64,000 nt of DNA from Nocardioides marmorisolisilvae (GCF_003725775.1 NZ_RJSG01000001.1:62262-126261), one strand, 5' to 3'; counted from the first letter of the stretch, positions 31,128 through 39,706 are shown. Numbers and translations are program-made. The notes: a model not told the origin generated them from the letters alone.

Positions 31128-32449
31128 GACGGCTCCCCCGCGACCTCGGCCTCGATCTCCTCGTCCGGCTCCGGCGGCGGGTCGTCCTCGGCCGCATCCT
31201 CGGGTGACTCACCGATGTCGGTGAACGAGGCCAGGTGCTGGACCACCGCGTTGATGGTGGCGGCCAGCGGTACGGCGACCAGGGCACCGACGATGCCGGC
31301 GACGATCACACCGGCGGCGATCGCCAGGATCACGCCGAGCGGGTGCACCGAGACGAACCGCCCCATCAGGAACGGCTGCAGCACGTGCGCCTCGATCTGC
31401 TGCACCAGCACGACGGCGCCGAGCATGATCAGCGCCACCACCGGGCCGTGCGCCACCAGGGCGACGAGCACCGCGACACCCCCGGAGACGAACGCGCCGA
31501 CCAGCGGCACGAACGCGCCGAGGAAGACCAGCACGCCGATGGCGCTGACCAGCGGAACCTTGAGGATCGCGGCGGCGATCATGATGCCGATCGCGTCGGT
31601 GCCGGCGACCAGGACCGTGGCCCGGACGAACTGGGTCAGCGACTTCCAGGCGACCCGGCCTGAGGAGTCGGCCCGCTCCCGGGCGGCCCGCGGGAAGATC
31701 CGCACGACCCAGGCCCAGATCAGCTGGCCGTCGGCGAGGAAGAAGTACGTCGAGAACAAGATGATGAAGAACGCCGCGAAGATGTGGCTGACCGTGGTGC
31801 TCAGCTCGCTGGCGTGGCTGGCCAGGTCCTTGCCCTGGTTCTTGATGTAGTCCTGGGCGTTGGAGATCCAGTCGTTGATCTGGGAGTCGCTGAGCTTCAT
31901 CGGGCCGTCGCGCAGCCAGTCCTCGATCTTGCCGAGACCACCGGCCACGTTGTCGGACAGCTCGCCGGCGCCGGAGGCCACCTGCTGGGTGACGAACGCG
32001 ATCAGGGCCGCCACGATCGCGATCCCGCCGAGCACGACCAGGAACGCGGCGAGCTTGCGCGGCACCCCGATCCGCTCGATCAGGTTCACCACCGGTGCGA
32101 CCAGCGCCGAGATGAACAGCGCGATCACCACCGGGAAGACCACCACGGCCAGGGTCTGGATCGCGTAGAGCACCATCAGGGTCGCGATGACGATGACGAT
32201 GAACCGCCAAGCCCATGCGGCGGCGACGTCGTAGCCCCAGGGCACCTGCGCCCGGGTGAAGTTCGACGGGCCGGTCCGGTACGCCGGCTCGACCTGCTGG
32301 CGCGGCTCCCGGACGCGACCCCACTGCTGGGCGAGCTGCCGGACGAGCCGCTCGGTACGCCGGTCCTCGGCGGCCTGGCGCTCCTCGGCGCTCGGTTCTT
32401 CGGACCCGGGCTCGCCCTCCGGCGTCTCCCCGCGTCCCCGGTCCCTCAC
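31124..32449 (-). CDS. AI-2E family transporter (PF01594-type membrane protein)
   Basis: A 441-residue membrane protein with an acidic, Glu/Arg-rich cytoplasmic N-terminus (~90 residues) and about eight transmembrane helices. Typical features: the ALFISALVAPVVNLIERIGVPRKLAAFLV block, a long hydrophilic loop (GKIEDWLRDGPMKLSDSQI), and the closing LQPFLMGRFVSVHPLGVILAIAAGVIVAGIVGALVAVPL. The start GTG at 32449 overlaps the MutL stop (GTGA), so the longer open frame upstream is not coding. Homologues include autoinducer-2 exporters and Na+/H+ antiporters; the cargo is unknown. Confidence 0.9.
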   Translation of the reverse strand: MRDRGRGETPEGEPGSEEPSAEERQAAEDRRTERLVRQLAQQWGRVREPRQQVEPAYRTGPSNFTRAQVPWGYDVAAAWAWRFIVIVIATLMVLYAIQTLAVVVFPVVIALFISALVAPVVNLIERIGVPRKLAAFLVVLGGIAIVAALIAFVTQQVASGAGELSDNVAGGLGKIEDWLRDGPMKLSDSQINDWISNAQDYIKNQGKDLASHASELSTTVSHIFAAFFIILFSTYFFLADGQLIWAWVVRIFPRAARERADSSGRVAWKSLTQFVRATVLVAGTDAIGIMIAAAILKVPLVSAIGVLVFLGAFVPLVGAFVSGGVAVLVALVAHGPVVALIMLGAVVLVQQIEAHVLQPFLMGRFVSVHPLGVILAIAAGVIVAGIVGALVAVPLAATINAVVQHLASFTDIGESPEDAAEDDPPPEPDEEIEAEVAGEPS

Positions 32450-33846
32450 CACGCGCTCACCTCGGTCATCGAAGACACCGTATTCCAGATCAGTCGTCGG
32501 GCCGCGTCCGCCGCGGCCTCGTCGCCTCCGGCCAGGGCGATCAGACCGGCGGCGGCCAGCACCGAGGTGGAGTCGACCACGATGCGCGGGCGCTCCGGGC
32601 ACTGCCAGCCCTCGGTGCCCGACCCCGTCGCACCGACCAGCGCTGCGCGCGCCTGCTCGGGCGTCGCCGCCCGGAAGACGCCGCCCGACCCGACGAGCAG
32701 GTCGACCGCCCGCAGGTTCTTGCCGCTGCGCTCGACCACCCGGCCCTCGGGCGAGAGGACCACCTGCGAACGGCCGGCGTGCCGGCGTACGGCGATCGTC
32801 GCGGCCGCGCTCGCCAGCCGCAGGTCCTCGGCGCGCTCGGTCGCATCCGCCGGCAGGAACGCCGGGTCGCGTCGCGCGACTGCAAGCCCCGCCAGCTCCG
32901 CGTCGACGCCTTCAGCCGCGGCGGCCTCGGCCGTGGACACCGCGCTCCAGCGCATGCCGAGATCGCCCTCGACCGTCCGGGTCACCGGGGTGACCGCGAC
33001 GACCTCGCGAGCCAGCGCCGCCTCCTCCGGGTCGAGCACGACGACCGAGTGCACGTCGGTGGTGGCACCCCCGACGTCGACGACCACGACCCCGGACCCG
33101 GGCGTGGTCGCCCCCTGGGCCTGGGCGAGCAGCTCGACTCCGACGAGGACGACGTCGGGCGTGGCGCCGAGGACGAGCTCGGCGAACTCGGGACGGGAGC
33201 TGAGGTTCTTGCCACCGATCACGTGCCGGATGAAGATCTCCCGGATCGCGAGCCGCGCGGACTCCGGAGCCAGCACCCCGATCCGCGGCACCACGTTGTC
33301 CGCGACCGTGTACGGCGTACCGGACCCGGCGAGCAGGGCCGCGACCCGGTCCTGCGCCTCCCGATCACCGGCAACCACGACGGGGCCGGTCCACCGCGCA
33401 TCAGCGAGCGCCGCGGCGTCGTGCAGCAGCGTCTCGGAGTTGCCGCCATCGGTCCCGCCGACGAGCAGCAGCACGTCCGGCTCGGCGGCGCGCAGCTCGG
33501 CCAGCCCCGGGTCGAGTCCGCCGGCGAGGACCAGCACGACCTTGCCGCCACTGGACAGCGCAACGCGACGACCGGCCTCGGCCGAGACCAGCTCCTCGGT
33601 GCCGATCACCGCGATCCGCAGGCCACCGCCCGCCGACGAGCACGCCAGCACCTCGGCGCCTGTGGCTTCCGGGTGCTCAGCCGCCAGGGCGTCCCGGCAG
33701 GCGTCGAGCCCGTCGAGGACGTCGGTGTCGAGCGTGGTCGGGTGCTGGGCGGTGGCGAGCAGGGTGCCCGCGGCACGGTCGACCAGAGCCGTCTTGGTGA
33801 ACGTCGAGCCGAAGTCGACGCAGAGCGCCAGCCGCGGGGTCGTCAT
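32446..33846 (-). CDS. Glutamate mutase L (MutL/GlmL) family ASKHA protein
   Basis: A 466-residue actin/Hsp70-fold ATPase of the MutL family. Phosphate-1 loop CVDFGSTFTKTALVD lies at the N-terminus, phosphate-2 VVVVDVGGATTDVHSV near residue 245, and LLLVGGTDGGN between them. Homologues accompany B12-dependent glutamate mutase and are thought to be reactivases. No mutase (glmE/glmS) is present nearby, so here the client is unknown. The ATG overlaps the DUF202 stop (ATGA) and the stop overlaps the AI-2E start. An upstream in-frame extension of 57 codons is not used, as DUF202 occupies it. Confidence 0.85.
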   Translation of the reverse strand: MTTPRLALCVDFGSTFTKTALVDRAAGTLLATAQHPTTLDTDVLDGLDACRDALAAEHPEATGAEVLACSSAGGGLRIAVIGTEELVSAEAGRRVALSSGGKVVLVLAGGLDPGLAELRAAEPDVLLLVGGTDGGNSETLLHDAAALADARWTGPVVVAGDREAQDRVAALLAGSGTPYTVADNVVPRIGVLAPESARLAIREIFIRHVIGGKNLSSRPEFAELVLGATPDVVLVGVELLAQAQGATTPGSGVVVVDVGGATTDVHSVVVLDPEEAALAREVVAVTPVTRTVEGDLGMRWSAVSTAEAAAAEGVDAELAGLAVARRDPAFLPADATERAEDLRLASAAATIAVRRHAGRSQVVLSPEGRVVERSGKNLRAVDLLVGSGGVFRAATPEQARAALVGATGSGTEGWQCPERPRIVVDSTSVLAAAGLIALAGGDEAAADAARRLIWNTVSSMTEVSAW

Positions 33847-34184
33847 TGCCAGTCGGCCGTCGTGCCCACGTAGATCGCGGCGACGACGACGGCGATGATC
33901 AGTCCGACCGAGAGCAGCATCGCCGCGCGGCCCGGCCCCAGCGGCCGGCCTTCGCGGATCGCGTGGTCCGCCGCCACGTAGCGCTGGTAACCGCCGATCG
34001 CGGAGAACGCCCCGCACAGCAGCAGGATCGAGGCCAGGATCAGCGCGAGCGTGCTGTCCTCCAGGAAGTGCGCCACCGCGACCGCTGCACCGATCAGACC
34101 GATCGAGGTGCGCTGGTAGGCCAGCAGGGTGCGCTCGTTGGCCAGCGAGAACCGGACGTCCGGCTCCTCCGGCTGCTCGCTCAC
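33843..34184 (-). CDS. DUF202 (YidH-like) membrane protein
   Basis: A 113-residue protein with the DUF202 signature 'RFSLANERTLLAYQRTSIGLIGAAVAVAHF' and three predicted transmembrane segments (second LALILASILLLCGAF, third AAMLLSVGLIIAVVVAAIY). The function is unknown; eukaryotic relatives sit in VTC/vacuolar transporter-type proteins. It starts at GTG 34184, overlapping the metB stop by 4 nt, and its stop overlaps mutL. Confidence 0.88.
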   Translation of the reverse strand: MSEQPEEPDVRFSLANERTLLAYQRTSIGLIGAAVAVAHFLEDSTLALILASILLLCGAFSAIGGYQRYVAADHAIREGRPLGPGRAAMLLSVGLIIAVVVAAIYVGTTADWQ

Positions 34185-35350
34185 TTCTCGACCCCGAGCG
34201 CCCGGTCCAGGTCGGCGATCAGGTCGTCGGCGGTCTCGATCCCGACGCTGAGCCGGATCAGGTCGGCCGGGACCTCGAGGTCGGTGCCGGCCACGCTCGC
34301 GTGGGTCATCCGGCCCGGGTGCTCGATCAGCGACTCGACCCCGCCCAGGGACTCGCCCAGGGTGAAGACCCGAGCCCGCTCGCAGACCTCGAGGGCGTGC
34401 TGCTCGCCGCCGTGGACCCGGAACGACACGATGCCGCCGTACCGCTTCATCTGGCGGGTGGCGACCGCATGGCCGGGGTGCTGCTCGAGGCCGGGGTAGA
34501 TGACGTCGGCGACCTGGGGGTGGTCGAGCAGGTAGTCGACGACCTTCTCGGCGTTGTCGCAGTGCCGATCCATCCGCACCGCGAGCGTCTTCAGGCCGCG
34601 GTGGGTCAGGAAGCAGTCGAACGGACCGGGGACCGCGCCCATCGCGTTCTGGTGGAAGCCGACGCGGTCGGCGGTCTCCAGGTCGCGGACCACGACGGCA
34701 CCGCCGACGACGTCGGAGTGGCCGCCGCAGTACTTGGTCGTCGAGTGCACCACGATGTCGGCGCCCAGGGTCAGCGGCTGCTGCAGGTACGGCGAGGCGA
34801 AGGTGTTGTCGACGACGAGCTTGGCGCCCGCGTCGTGCGCGATCGCGGCCAGCGCCTCGATGTCGCCGATGTTCAGCAGCGGGTTCGTCGGGGTCTCCAC
34901 CCACACGAGCCGGGTGCGTCCGGGCTCGATCGCGGCCCGCACGGCGTCGAGGTCGGAGACCGCGGCCGGGGTGTGCTCCAGGCCCCAGGGGCCGCCGACC
35001 TTGTCGACCAGCCGGAAGGTGCCGCCGTAGGCGTCGTCGGGGATCACCACGTGGTCACCGGGCCGCGTCAGCGCCCGGAGCACGGTGTCCTCGGCGGCCA
35101 GGCCGGAGGCGAACGCGAAGCCGCGCTCCCCCTCCTCCAGCGCCGCGAGCGCCCCCTCGAGCGCGGTCCGGGTGGGGTTCGCCGAGCGGCTGTACTCGTA
35201 GCCGCCGCGCAGTCCGCCGACCCCGTCCTGCTTGTAGGTGCTGGTCGCGTAGATGGGCGGGATCACCGCACCGGTCATGGCGTCGGGCTCGTAGCCGGCG
35301 TGGATCGCACGCGTCTCGAACCCTGACTTGTTGGAGTGCTCCTGGGTCAC
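34181..35350 (-). CDS. metB: Cystathionine gamma-synthase/gamma-lyase
   Basis: A 389-residue PLP enzyme of the Cys/Met metabolism family. The PLP lysine is Lys206 in HSTTKYCGGHSD; other conserved motifs are GYEYSRSANPTR and the C-terminal SLGGVESLIEHPGRMTHAS. Sequence alone does not separate the synthase from the lyase; with cbs at 57.6 kb a reverse transsulfuration role is plausible. The GTG at 35350 was chosen because TAGGCT (35363-35358) lies 7 nt upstream. It heads a five-gene chain (metB, DUF202, mutL, AI-2E, ilvA) in which every junction is a 4-nt overlap. Confidence 0.93.
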   Translation of the reverse strand: MTQEHSNKSGFETRAIHAGYEPDAMTGAVIPPIYATSTYKQDGVGGLRGGYEYSRSANPTRTALEGALAALEEGERGFAFASGLAAEDTVLRALTRPGDHVVIPDDAYGGTFRLVDKVGGPWGLEHTPAAVSDLDAVRAAIEPGRTRLVWVETPTNPLLNIGDIEALAAIAHDAGAKLVVDNTFASPYLQQPLTLGADIVVHSTTKYCGGHSDVVGGAVVVRDLETADRVGFHQNAMGAVPGPFDCFLTHRGLKTLAVRMDRHCDNAEKVVDYLLDHPQVADVIYPGLEQHPGHAVATRQMKRYGGIVSFRVHGGEQHALEVCERARVFTLGESLGGVESLIEHPGRMTHASVAGTDLEVPADLIRLSVGIETADDLIADLDRALGVEK

Positions 35351-35370
35351 GCCAGCGAGCCTAGTAGGAA

Positions 35371-35760
35371 TCAGAACGAGTGCGACTCGGTTGAGCGCTG
35401 GATCCACTCCGCGATTGCCGGGACGTCCGCCAAGCGACCATCGACGATGTCGATGATCAGGTCGTACGCAGCGTCGTTGTCGATGGTCAGGCGACGGCCG
35501 TTGATACCCAGGAATGCGATCAGGCCGGACAGCGCGAGTCTCTTGTTCCCGTCGAGCAGTGCGTGGTTCTTGGCGAGAGAGTGAGTGAGCGCCGCGGCCT
35601 TCTCCGCGAACGTCCGATAGGCATCCTCGCCGAACGCAGTCGCCCTGGGCCGCGCCAGCGCAGACTCGAGCAGCCCGACGTCCTTGATGACGATCGGTCC
35701 GACTGCACGCTCAGCCGTGTGCACGAGCTCGGGGAGGCTGAGGTACTGAACAGACGTCAC
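35371..35760 (-). CDS. doc: Death-on-curing (Doc) family toxin
   Basis: A 129-residue Fic-fold toxin. The Fic/Doc motif is HALLDGNKR at residues 66-74, with Leu in place of the usual Phe. Doc of phage P1 phosphorylates EF-Tu and blocks translation; here that activity is inferred from the family. The GTG start overlaps the antitoxin stop by 4 nt (GTGA), giving the usual antitoxin-first order. It ends 20 nt before metB, which appears to have its own promoter in the gap. Confidence 0.9.
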   Translation of the reverse strand: MTSVQYLSLPELVHTAERAVGPIVIKDVGLLESALARPRATAFGEDAYRTFAEKAAALTHSLAKNHALLDGNKRLALSGLIAFLGINGRRLTIDNDAAYDLIIDIVDGRLADVPAIAEWIQRSTESHSF

Positions 35761-35960
35761 TGGCCGAGGCGCTCGAGAGCGTCGGCGTACCTCGGAAGCT
35801 CCGAGTCGAGTACCCGCTTGAGCAGCTCGGCTCGGTCAGCCGATGCGACGTACTCACGCACCGCCTCGCGAGCCACCTCTTGCATCGACCGGCCTTCCCG
35901 CTCAGCACGAGCTCGCAGAGCGGCCGTCTCTTCGTCCGTCAGCCTCAGCGTCATGGCCAT
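35757..35960 (-). CDS. Ribbon-helix-helix antitoxin of the Doc module
   Basis: A 67-residue CopG/RHH-type protein: beta strand MTLRLTDEE, helices AALRARAEREGRSMQEVAREAVREYVASA, then a C-terminal arm that would cover the toxin. It differs from phage P1 Phd, but RHH-Doc pairs are common in actinobacteria. TACCTT (35972-35967) ends 6 nt before the ATG at 35960, so a leaderless start there is favoured over the ATG at 35954. Confidence 0.87.
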   Translation of the reverse strand: MAMTLRLTDEETAALRARAEREGRSMQEVAREAVREYVASADRAELLKRVLDSELPRYADALERLGQ

Positions 35961-35968
35961 GACAGTAA

Positions 35969-35986
35969 GGTATCATCCGTGACACC
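35969..35986. promoter_or_regulatory. Probable autoregulatory operator of the toxin-antitoxin module
   Basis: GGTATCA-TCCG-TGACACC is an inverted repeat with 7-bp arms and one mismatch. It overlaps the -10-like TACCTT of the antitoxin gene, where an RHH antitoxin or its toxin complex would be expected to bind and repress. Confidence 0.5.
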
Positions 35987-36022
35987 ACGTACCTGGATCC
36001 ACAGGCCCTCGTTGGGGTAGAC

Positions 36023-36973
36023 ATGCGTATGCGCCCCTCCCTCAAGGCTGCCGTCGTCGGCCTCACCGCCGCTCTCGCCCTCGGCACCCTCGGCACGCCC
36101 GCCCAGGCCACCGACCCGGACCCGACGGCGGCGCTGAACGCGCTGCTGAACCCGAGCCTGGAGGACCCGGTCATCGCACTGCTGCCGGCGTTCCCGATGC
36201 CGTACCGGCCCTACAACGGCCCGATCTGCGCGAGCGGTGACCCGCAGTGCATCGTCGACGTGATCGCCGAGATGAAGGCACGCCTGGCCCCGGAGGCCGC
36301 GAGCTGCGACCACGACGCGATCTTCGGGCTGGCCTACCTGCGAGTCACCGAGAACGTGAAGGCCGCTGCTGACAACGGCTACTTCCACGACCGGAAGTGG
36401 CTGACCCAGATCGATGCCGTCTTCGCCAAGAAGTACTTCGACACCATGGACGCCTGGACCGCCGGCAACAAGACATCGGTCCCGCACGCCTGGCGGATCG
36501 CCCTGCAGGCCAGCGACGACAGGACGATGTCCGGCCTGGGCGACTTCATGCTCAACATGAACGCGCACATCAACAACGACTTCCCCTACGTGCTCGAGCA
36601 GGTCGGGCTGACGGCCGCCGACGGCACCACCCACAAGCCGGACCACAACGCCTACAACGACCGCCTCGACTCGCTCTACCACCCGGTCTTCGACGAGGAG
36701 GCGGCGCGCTTCGACCCGATGTTCAACAAGTTCGACATCGGCCCGGTCGACGACCTGGTGGTCTCCACGATCATGCGCGGCTGGCGGGAGATGGTGTGGC
36801 GTCACGCCGAGGCCCTCGCCGCGACCCGCAACATCCCGCTGCTGCGCAACGCGATCCAGAAGGAGATCGAGGAGTACGCCGCCGGTCAGGCACAGTTCAT
36901 CAAGCTGATCCCGATCTTCCTGGCCGCGTCCTCCAAGAACCGCGACGCCTTCTGCTCCACCCACCACGGCTGA
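36023..36973 (+). CDS. Secreted DUF5995 family protein
   Basis: A 316-residue exported protein. The signal peptide is MRMRPSLKAAVVGLTAALALGT with an AQA cleavage site. The mature part is alpha-helical with conserved 'CDHDAIFGLAYLRVTENV', 'FMLNMNAHINNDFPYVL' and 'RGWREMVWRHAEAL'. The many His and Asp residues in N-M-N-A-H-I-N-N-D and W-R-H are suggestive of metal binding, but no activity is known for DUF5995. GGGGTAG before the ATG is a weak ribosome site. Confidence 0.85.
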   Translation: MRMRPSLKAAVVGLTAALALGTLGTPAQATDPDPTAALNALLNPSLEDPVIALLPAFPMPYRPYNGPICASGDPQCIVDVIAEMKARLAPEAASCDHDAIFGLAYLRVTENVKAAADNGYFHDRKWLTQIDAVFAKKYFDTMDAWTAGNKTSVPHAWRIALQASDDRTMSGLGDFMLNMNAHINNDFPYVLEQVGLTAADGTTHKPDHNAYNDRLDSLYHPVFDEEAARFDPMFNKFDIGPVDDLVVSTIMRGWREMVWRHAEALAATRNIPLLRNAIQKEIEEYAAGQAQFIKLIPIFLAASSKNRDAFCSTHHG

Positions 36974-36975
36974 TT

Positions 36976-37040
36976 GGTCCCTGAGGAGGTTGCGCAGACT
37001 GGGTCCCTGAGGAGGTTGCGCAGCAACCGTCTCGAAGGGC
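36976..37040. repeat. Tandem copies of a palindrome-containing intergenic repeat
   Basis: A 22-nt unit beginning GGTCCCTGAGGAGG occurs at 36976-36997 and again at 37002-37023. The second copy continues into GGTTGC-GCA-GCAACC, a perfect 6-bp hairpin, and then GTCTCGAAGG. The layout is that of a REP-like interspersed element with a truncated first copy. It lies in the 168-bp gap between DUF5995 and msrA. Confidence 0.7.
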
Positions 37041-37141
37041 GAAACCTCGTAACCCGCCCGTAAGACCTAGCCGGAACACCGTTCAACACGAGAATGTTGA
37101 AATGGGTGCCGGGCAGTCCCGGCAGTACCAGGAGGTCGCAG

Positions 37142-37786
37142 ATGCTATTCAGCAAGTACAAGACCCAGATCGTCGAGCCGGAGAACGCCCTCGCCGGCCG
37201 GACCGACCGGCCGTTCGCCCTGGCAGAGAAGCACAAGGTGCTCGACGCTCCTCTGGTCACCGACGAGGTCCCGACGGGCCTCGAGGTCGCCCTGTTCGGG
37301 CTAGGCTGCTTCTGGGGAGCCGAGGAGATCTTCTGGCAGATCGACGGCGTCTGGTCGACGTCGGTCGGCTACGCGGGCGGGACGACCCCGAACCCGTCGT
37401 ACGAGGAGGTCTGCAGCGGCAAGACCGGTCACACCGAGGCCGTGCGGGTCGTCTACGACCCCGCCAAGGTCTCGTACGCCGACCTGGTCGCCGCCTTCTA
37501 CGAGGTGCACGACCCGACCCAGGGCATGCGCCAGGGCAACGATGTCGGCACCCAGTACCGCTCGGCGATCTACACCTTCTCCGACGAGCAGGCCGAGATC
37601 GCCCGCGAGGTCACCGAGCGCTACCAGCCCGAGCTGACCAAGCGCGGCTACGACCGGATCACCACCGAGATCAAGCCGGCGCCGCCGTACTACTACGCCG
37701 AGGACTACCACCAGCAGTACCTGATCAAGAACCCGTTCGGGTACCGCTGCCACAGCGCGACCGGGATCAAGGTCCCCAGCGCCTGA
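37142..37786 (+). CDS. msrA: Peptide-methionine (S)-S-oxide reductase
   Basis: A 214-residue enzyme that reduces methionine-S-sulfoxide in proteins and free pools. The catalytic motif GLGCFWGAEE contains the active Cys. GYAGGTTPNPSYEEVCSGKTGHTEAV and 'HDPTQGMRQGNDVGTQYRSAIY' are standard. The YYAEDYHQQYLIKNPFGYRCH segment provides the C-terminal region, with a possible resolving Cys. The N-terminal ~45 residues are an extension common in actinobacteria. The ATG at 37142 has AGGAGG 7 nt upstream; a longer in-frame start is rejected. Confidence 0.96.
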   Translation: MLFSKYKTQIVEPENALAGRTDRPFALAEKHKVLDAPLVTDEVPTGLEVALFGLGCFWGAEEIFWQIDGVWSTSVGYAGGTTPNPSYEEVCSGKTGHTEAVRVVYDPAKVSYADLVAAFYEVHDPTQGMRQGNDVGTQYRSAIYTFSDEQAEIAREVTERYQPELTKRGYDRITTEIKPAPPYYYAEDYHQQYLIKNPFGYRCHSATGIKVPSA

Positions 37787-37916
37787 GGTTCCACCATGCA
37801 CTACCGGCCCCGGCCGGCCCGGAAGGGCTGCCCGGGGCCGTTGTGCATGTTCAGGGATGCGGGGCCAGCCGTCCTAGGGGTAGCGCGAGCGCAGCCAGTG
37901 ACCGTGCTGCGCTCGG

Positions 37917-38987
37917 TCACGGCGCGCCCCAGTCGGCCGAGCTCTCCGATTGCGGCCTCGTCGCCACGGGCCGAAGGTCTGAGCCGTCGAGATTCGCGGT
38001 GAAAATGTCGCTGCTGCCGTTCTCGCCCGTCTTCCCGAACACCAGCTGCGCGCCATCGGGAGAGAACCCGATCTTGTGGCTGATCACCGTGTCGACGAAG
38101 TGCGTGACCTGGGTCAGGCCCGTCCCGTCAGGTCGAACCGTGAAGAAGTTGCCGATCCCTGACTCCTCGTCCTGGACCGCCCGGAAGGCGATCAGGTTGG
38201 TCGCTGGTGACCACTCGGGAGTGCCTCCGGCTCCGAGGCTCCACGGCGTCAACCGCCGTTCGTGTCCGTCAGCGAGGTCGACCACGAACAGGGCCCGGCC
38301 GTCGCGCGGATGAGCCGCGGCGCTGTTGAACCGGGAGTAGACGAGCTTGCTGCCGTCGGGCGACCACGCAACGCCGCCGGAGTCCCCTGAGTACGCGGCG
38401 TGCCGGGTGACCTGCCTCCGGTGTGTCCCGTCAGCATTCATCACCCAGATCTCGGAGGACTCGATCTGGTCGGAGCCCTCGGGGATTCCGTGGGTGCCAC
38501 CTACGGCGACGAGGCCTTCCAGGTGGGCGAAGGCGAGGAGCTTCCCATCGGGTGAGAACGCGCCTTGGATGTCCCAACCCGCGATGGAGGTGTTGCCGTC
38601 GGGCGCGTAGGACGCGCTCAGCTGTGTCGGCGCGGAACCGTCGACCGAGATCGTGCACAGCACGCGCGCTTCTGCCCCTTCTGCACCTGCGGTGGTCCGG
38701 GTGAAGACGACGCTCGTCCCGTCCGGGGACCAGTCGGGCTCGTCGTCGATGACCCCGGGTGCGGGCCTGGTGAGGCGTGTCTCGTCAGTCCCGTCAGCGT
38801 CGAGGACGTAGATCGCGGCACTGGTCTCCGCGTCGTCGACGAACCGCCGCAGAGCGATGCGACCGTCCGGGTCGCGCGGTCCGGCGAGAGACGTCGTGTG
38901 CTGTCCGCTCGGTGTCTCGGACCCGCCTCCGGCGCATCCGCCGACCACGAGCGCGGTCATCACAACCAGAACCAGAAGGCGCTTCAT
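37917..38987 (-). CDS. Lipoprotein with TolB-like PD40 beta-propeller
   Basis: A 356-residue lipoprotein. The signal peptide with lipobox (MKRLLVLVVMTALVVGGCAGGG) puts Cys18 at the lipidation site. The rest is a beta-propeller of PD40/TolB-type repeats: 'EPDWSPDGTSVVFTR', 'AFSPDGKLLAFA', 'GVAWSPDGSKLVYSR', 'TPEWSPATNLIAFR', 'IGFSPDGAQLVFGK'. Such propellers usually mediate protein interaction or sense ligands at the membrane. The ATG at 38987 overlaps the stop of the upstream membrane protein (ATGA), so the two are coupled. Confidence 0.9.
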   Translation of the reverse strand: MKRLLVLVVMTALVVGGCAGGGSETPSGQHTTSLAGPRDPDGRIALRRFVDDAETSAAIYVLDADGTDETRLTRPAPGVIDDEPDWSPDGTSVVFTRTTAGAEGAEARVLCTISVDGSAPTQLSASYAPDGNTSIAGWDIQGAFSPDGKLLAFAHLEGLVAVGGTHGIPEGSDQIESSEIWVMNADGTHRRQVTRHAAYSGDSGGVAWSPDGSKLVYSRFNSAAAHPRDGRALFVVDLADGHERRLTPWSLGAGGTPEWSPATNLIAFRAVQDEESGIGNFFTVRPDGTGLTQVTHFVDTVISHKIGFSPDGAQLVFGKTGENGSSDIFTANLDGSDLRPVATRPQSESSADWGAP

Positions 38988-39706
38988 GACACCGAACTGT
39001 TCTCGGCAGCCGACCCGCCCAGGCGAGTCAGGGGCATCAGCGCCACAGCCGCCGCAAGAGCGACAACCACGAGCAACATGCCCGACAGACCTGGTTCCGC
39101 AAGTGGCAGCCCGATCGCAACGGCGCCGGCGAGCAGGCCCTGCCACCACGTCAGTGATCGGCAGATAGCTGATCCGACGATGAGGAGAAGGCTCCCCAGA
39201 AAGCAACCGAGCCCGGCTAGGAACAGCGGGAGCAGCGGCCCCTGGTCGTGCTGCAGGGCGATCTGGGTCGCTACCGAGGCGGCCTTCGGGACGTCCGGGT
39301 CGACGGCAGCTCGGAGTGAGACTCCGACAGCCGCGTTGGCCATGGCCAGCCCGACCGCCCCGACCAGGACCAAGCCGTAGCCGATCCGAACCACGGGCGC
39401 GAACCGCCCTGACGCGGCCACCGCCATCGGCCTCAACGCGGCTGCGGCGATCAGGTAGGCCACACCTGCCAGCAGAAGCCCCAACCAGCTGCCGATCGGA
39501 TGCGCGTGCGCGGCAGCAATCACGGTTCGGGCTGACTGCGCGTCGGTGACCCGGGCGTCTGCCTCCGACGGCAGGATCAGGAGAACGACGACGACGGTGA
39601 GTGGCAGCGCAACCAGAGCCGCGGCTGCACCGGGCAGGACCACCGTCCGCCGATACCGCCGACCCCGCTGGTTCGGGTCGGGCGTTGTCTGGAGATCTAC
39701 GACCAT
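38984..39706 (-). CDS. Multi-pass membrane protein partnered with PD40 lipoprotein
   Basis: A 240-residue protein with about six transmembrane helices and no recognised domain. The ATG at 39706 has GAGGAGG a few nt upstream, so the longer open frame is not used. It is translationally coupled to the downstream PD40 lipoprotein and divergent from a two-component system that starts about 125 nt away, so these four genes may form one sensing module. Confidence 0.8.
   Translation of the reverse strand: MVVDLQTTPDPNQRGRRYRRTVVLPGAAAALVALPLTVVVVLLILPSEADARVTDAQSARTVIAAAHAHPIGSWLGLLLAGVAYLIAAAALRPMAVAASGRFAPVVRIGYGLVLVGAVGLAMANAAVGVSLRAAVDPDVPKAASVATQIALQHDQGPLLPLFLAGLGCFLGSLLLIVGSAICRSLTWWQGLLAGAVAIGLPLAEPGLSGMLLVVVALAAAVALMPLTRLGGSAAENSSVS

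Noticed and set aside
35351-35370. SAM riboswitch or other leader control before metB
   Set aside because: Only 20 nt separate doc and metB and the predicted transcript is leaderless, leaving no room for a leader element.
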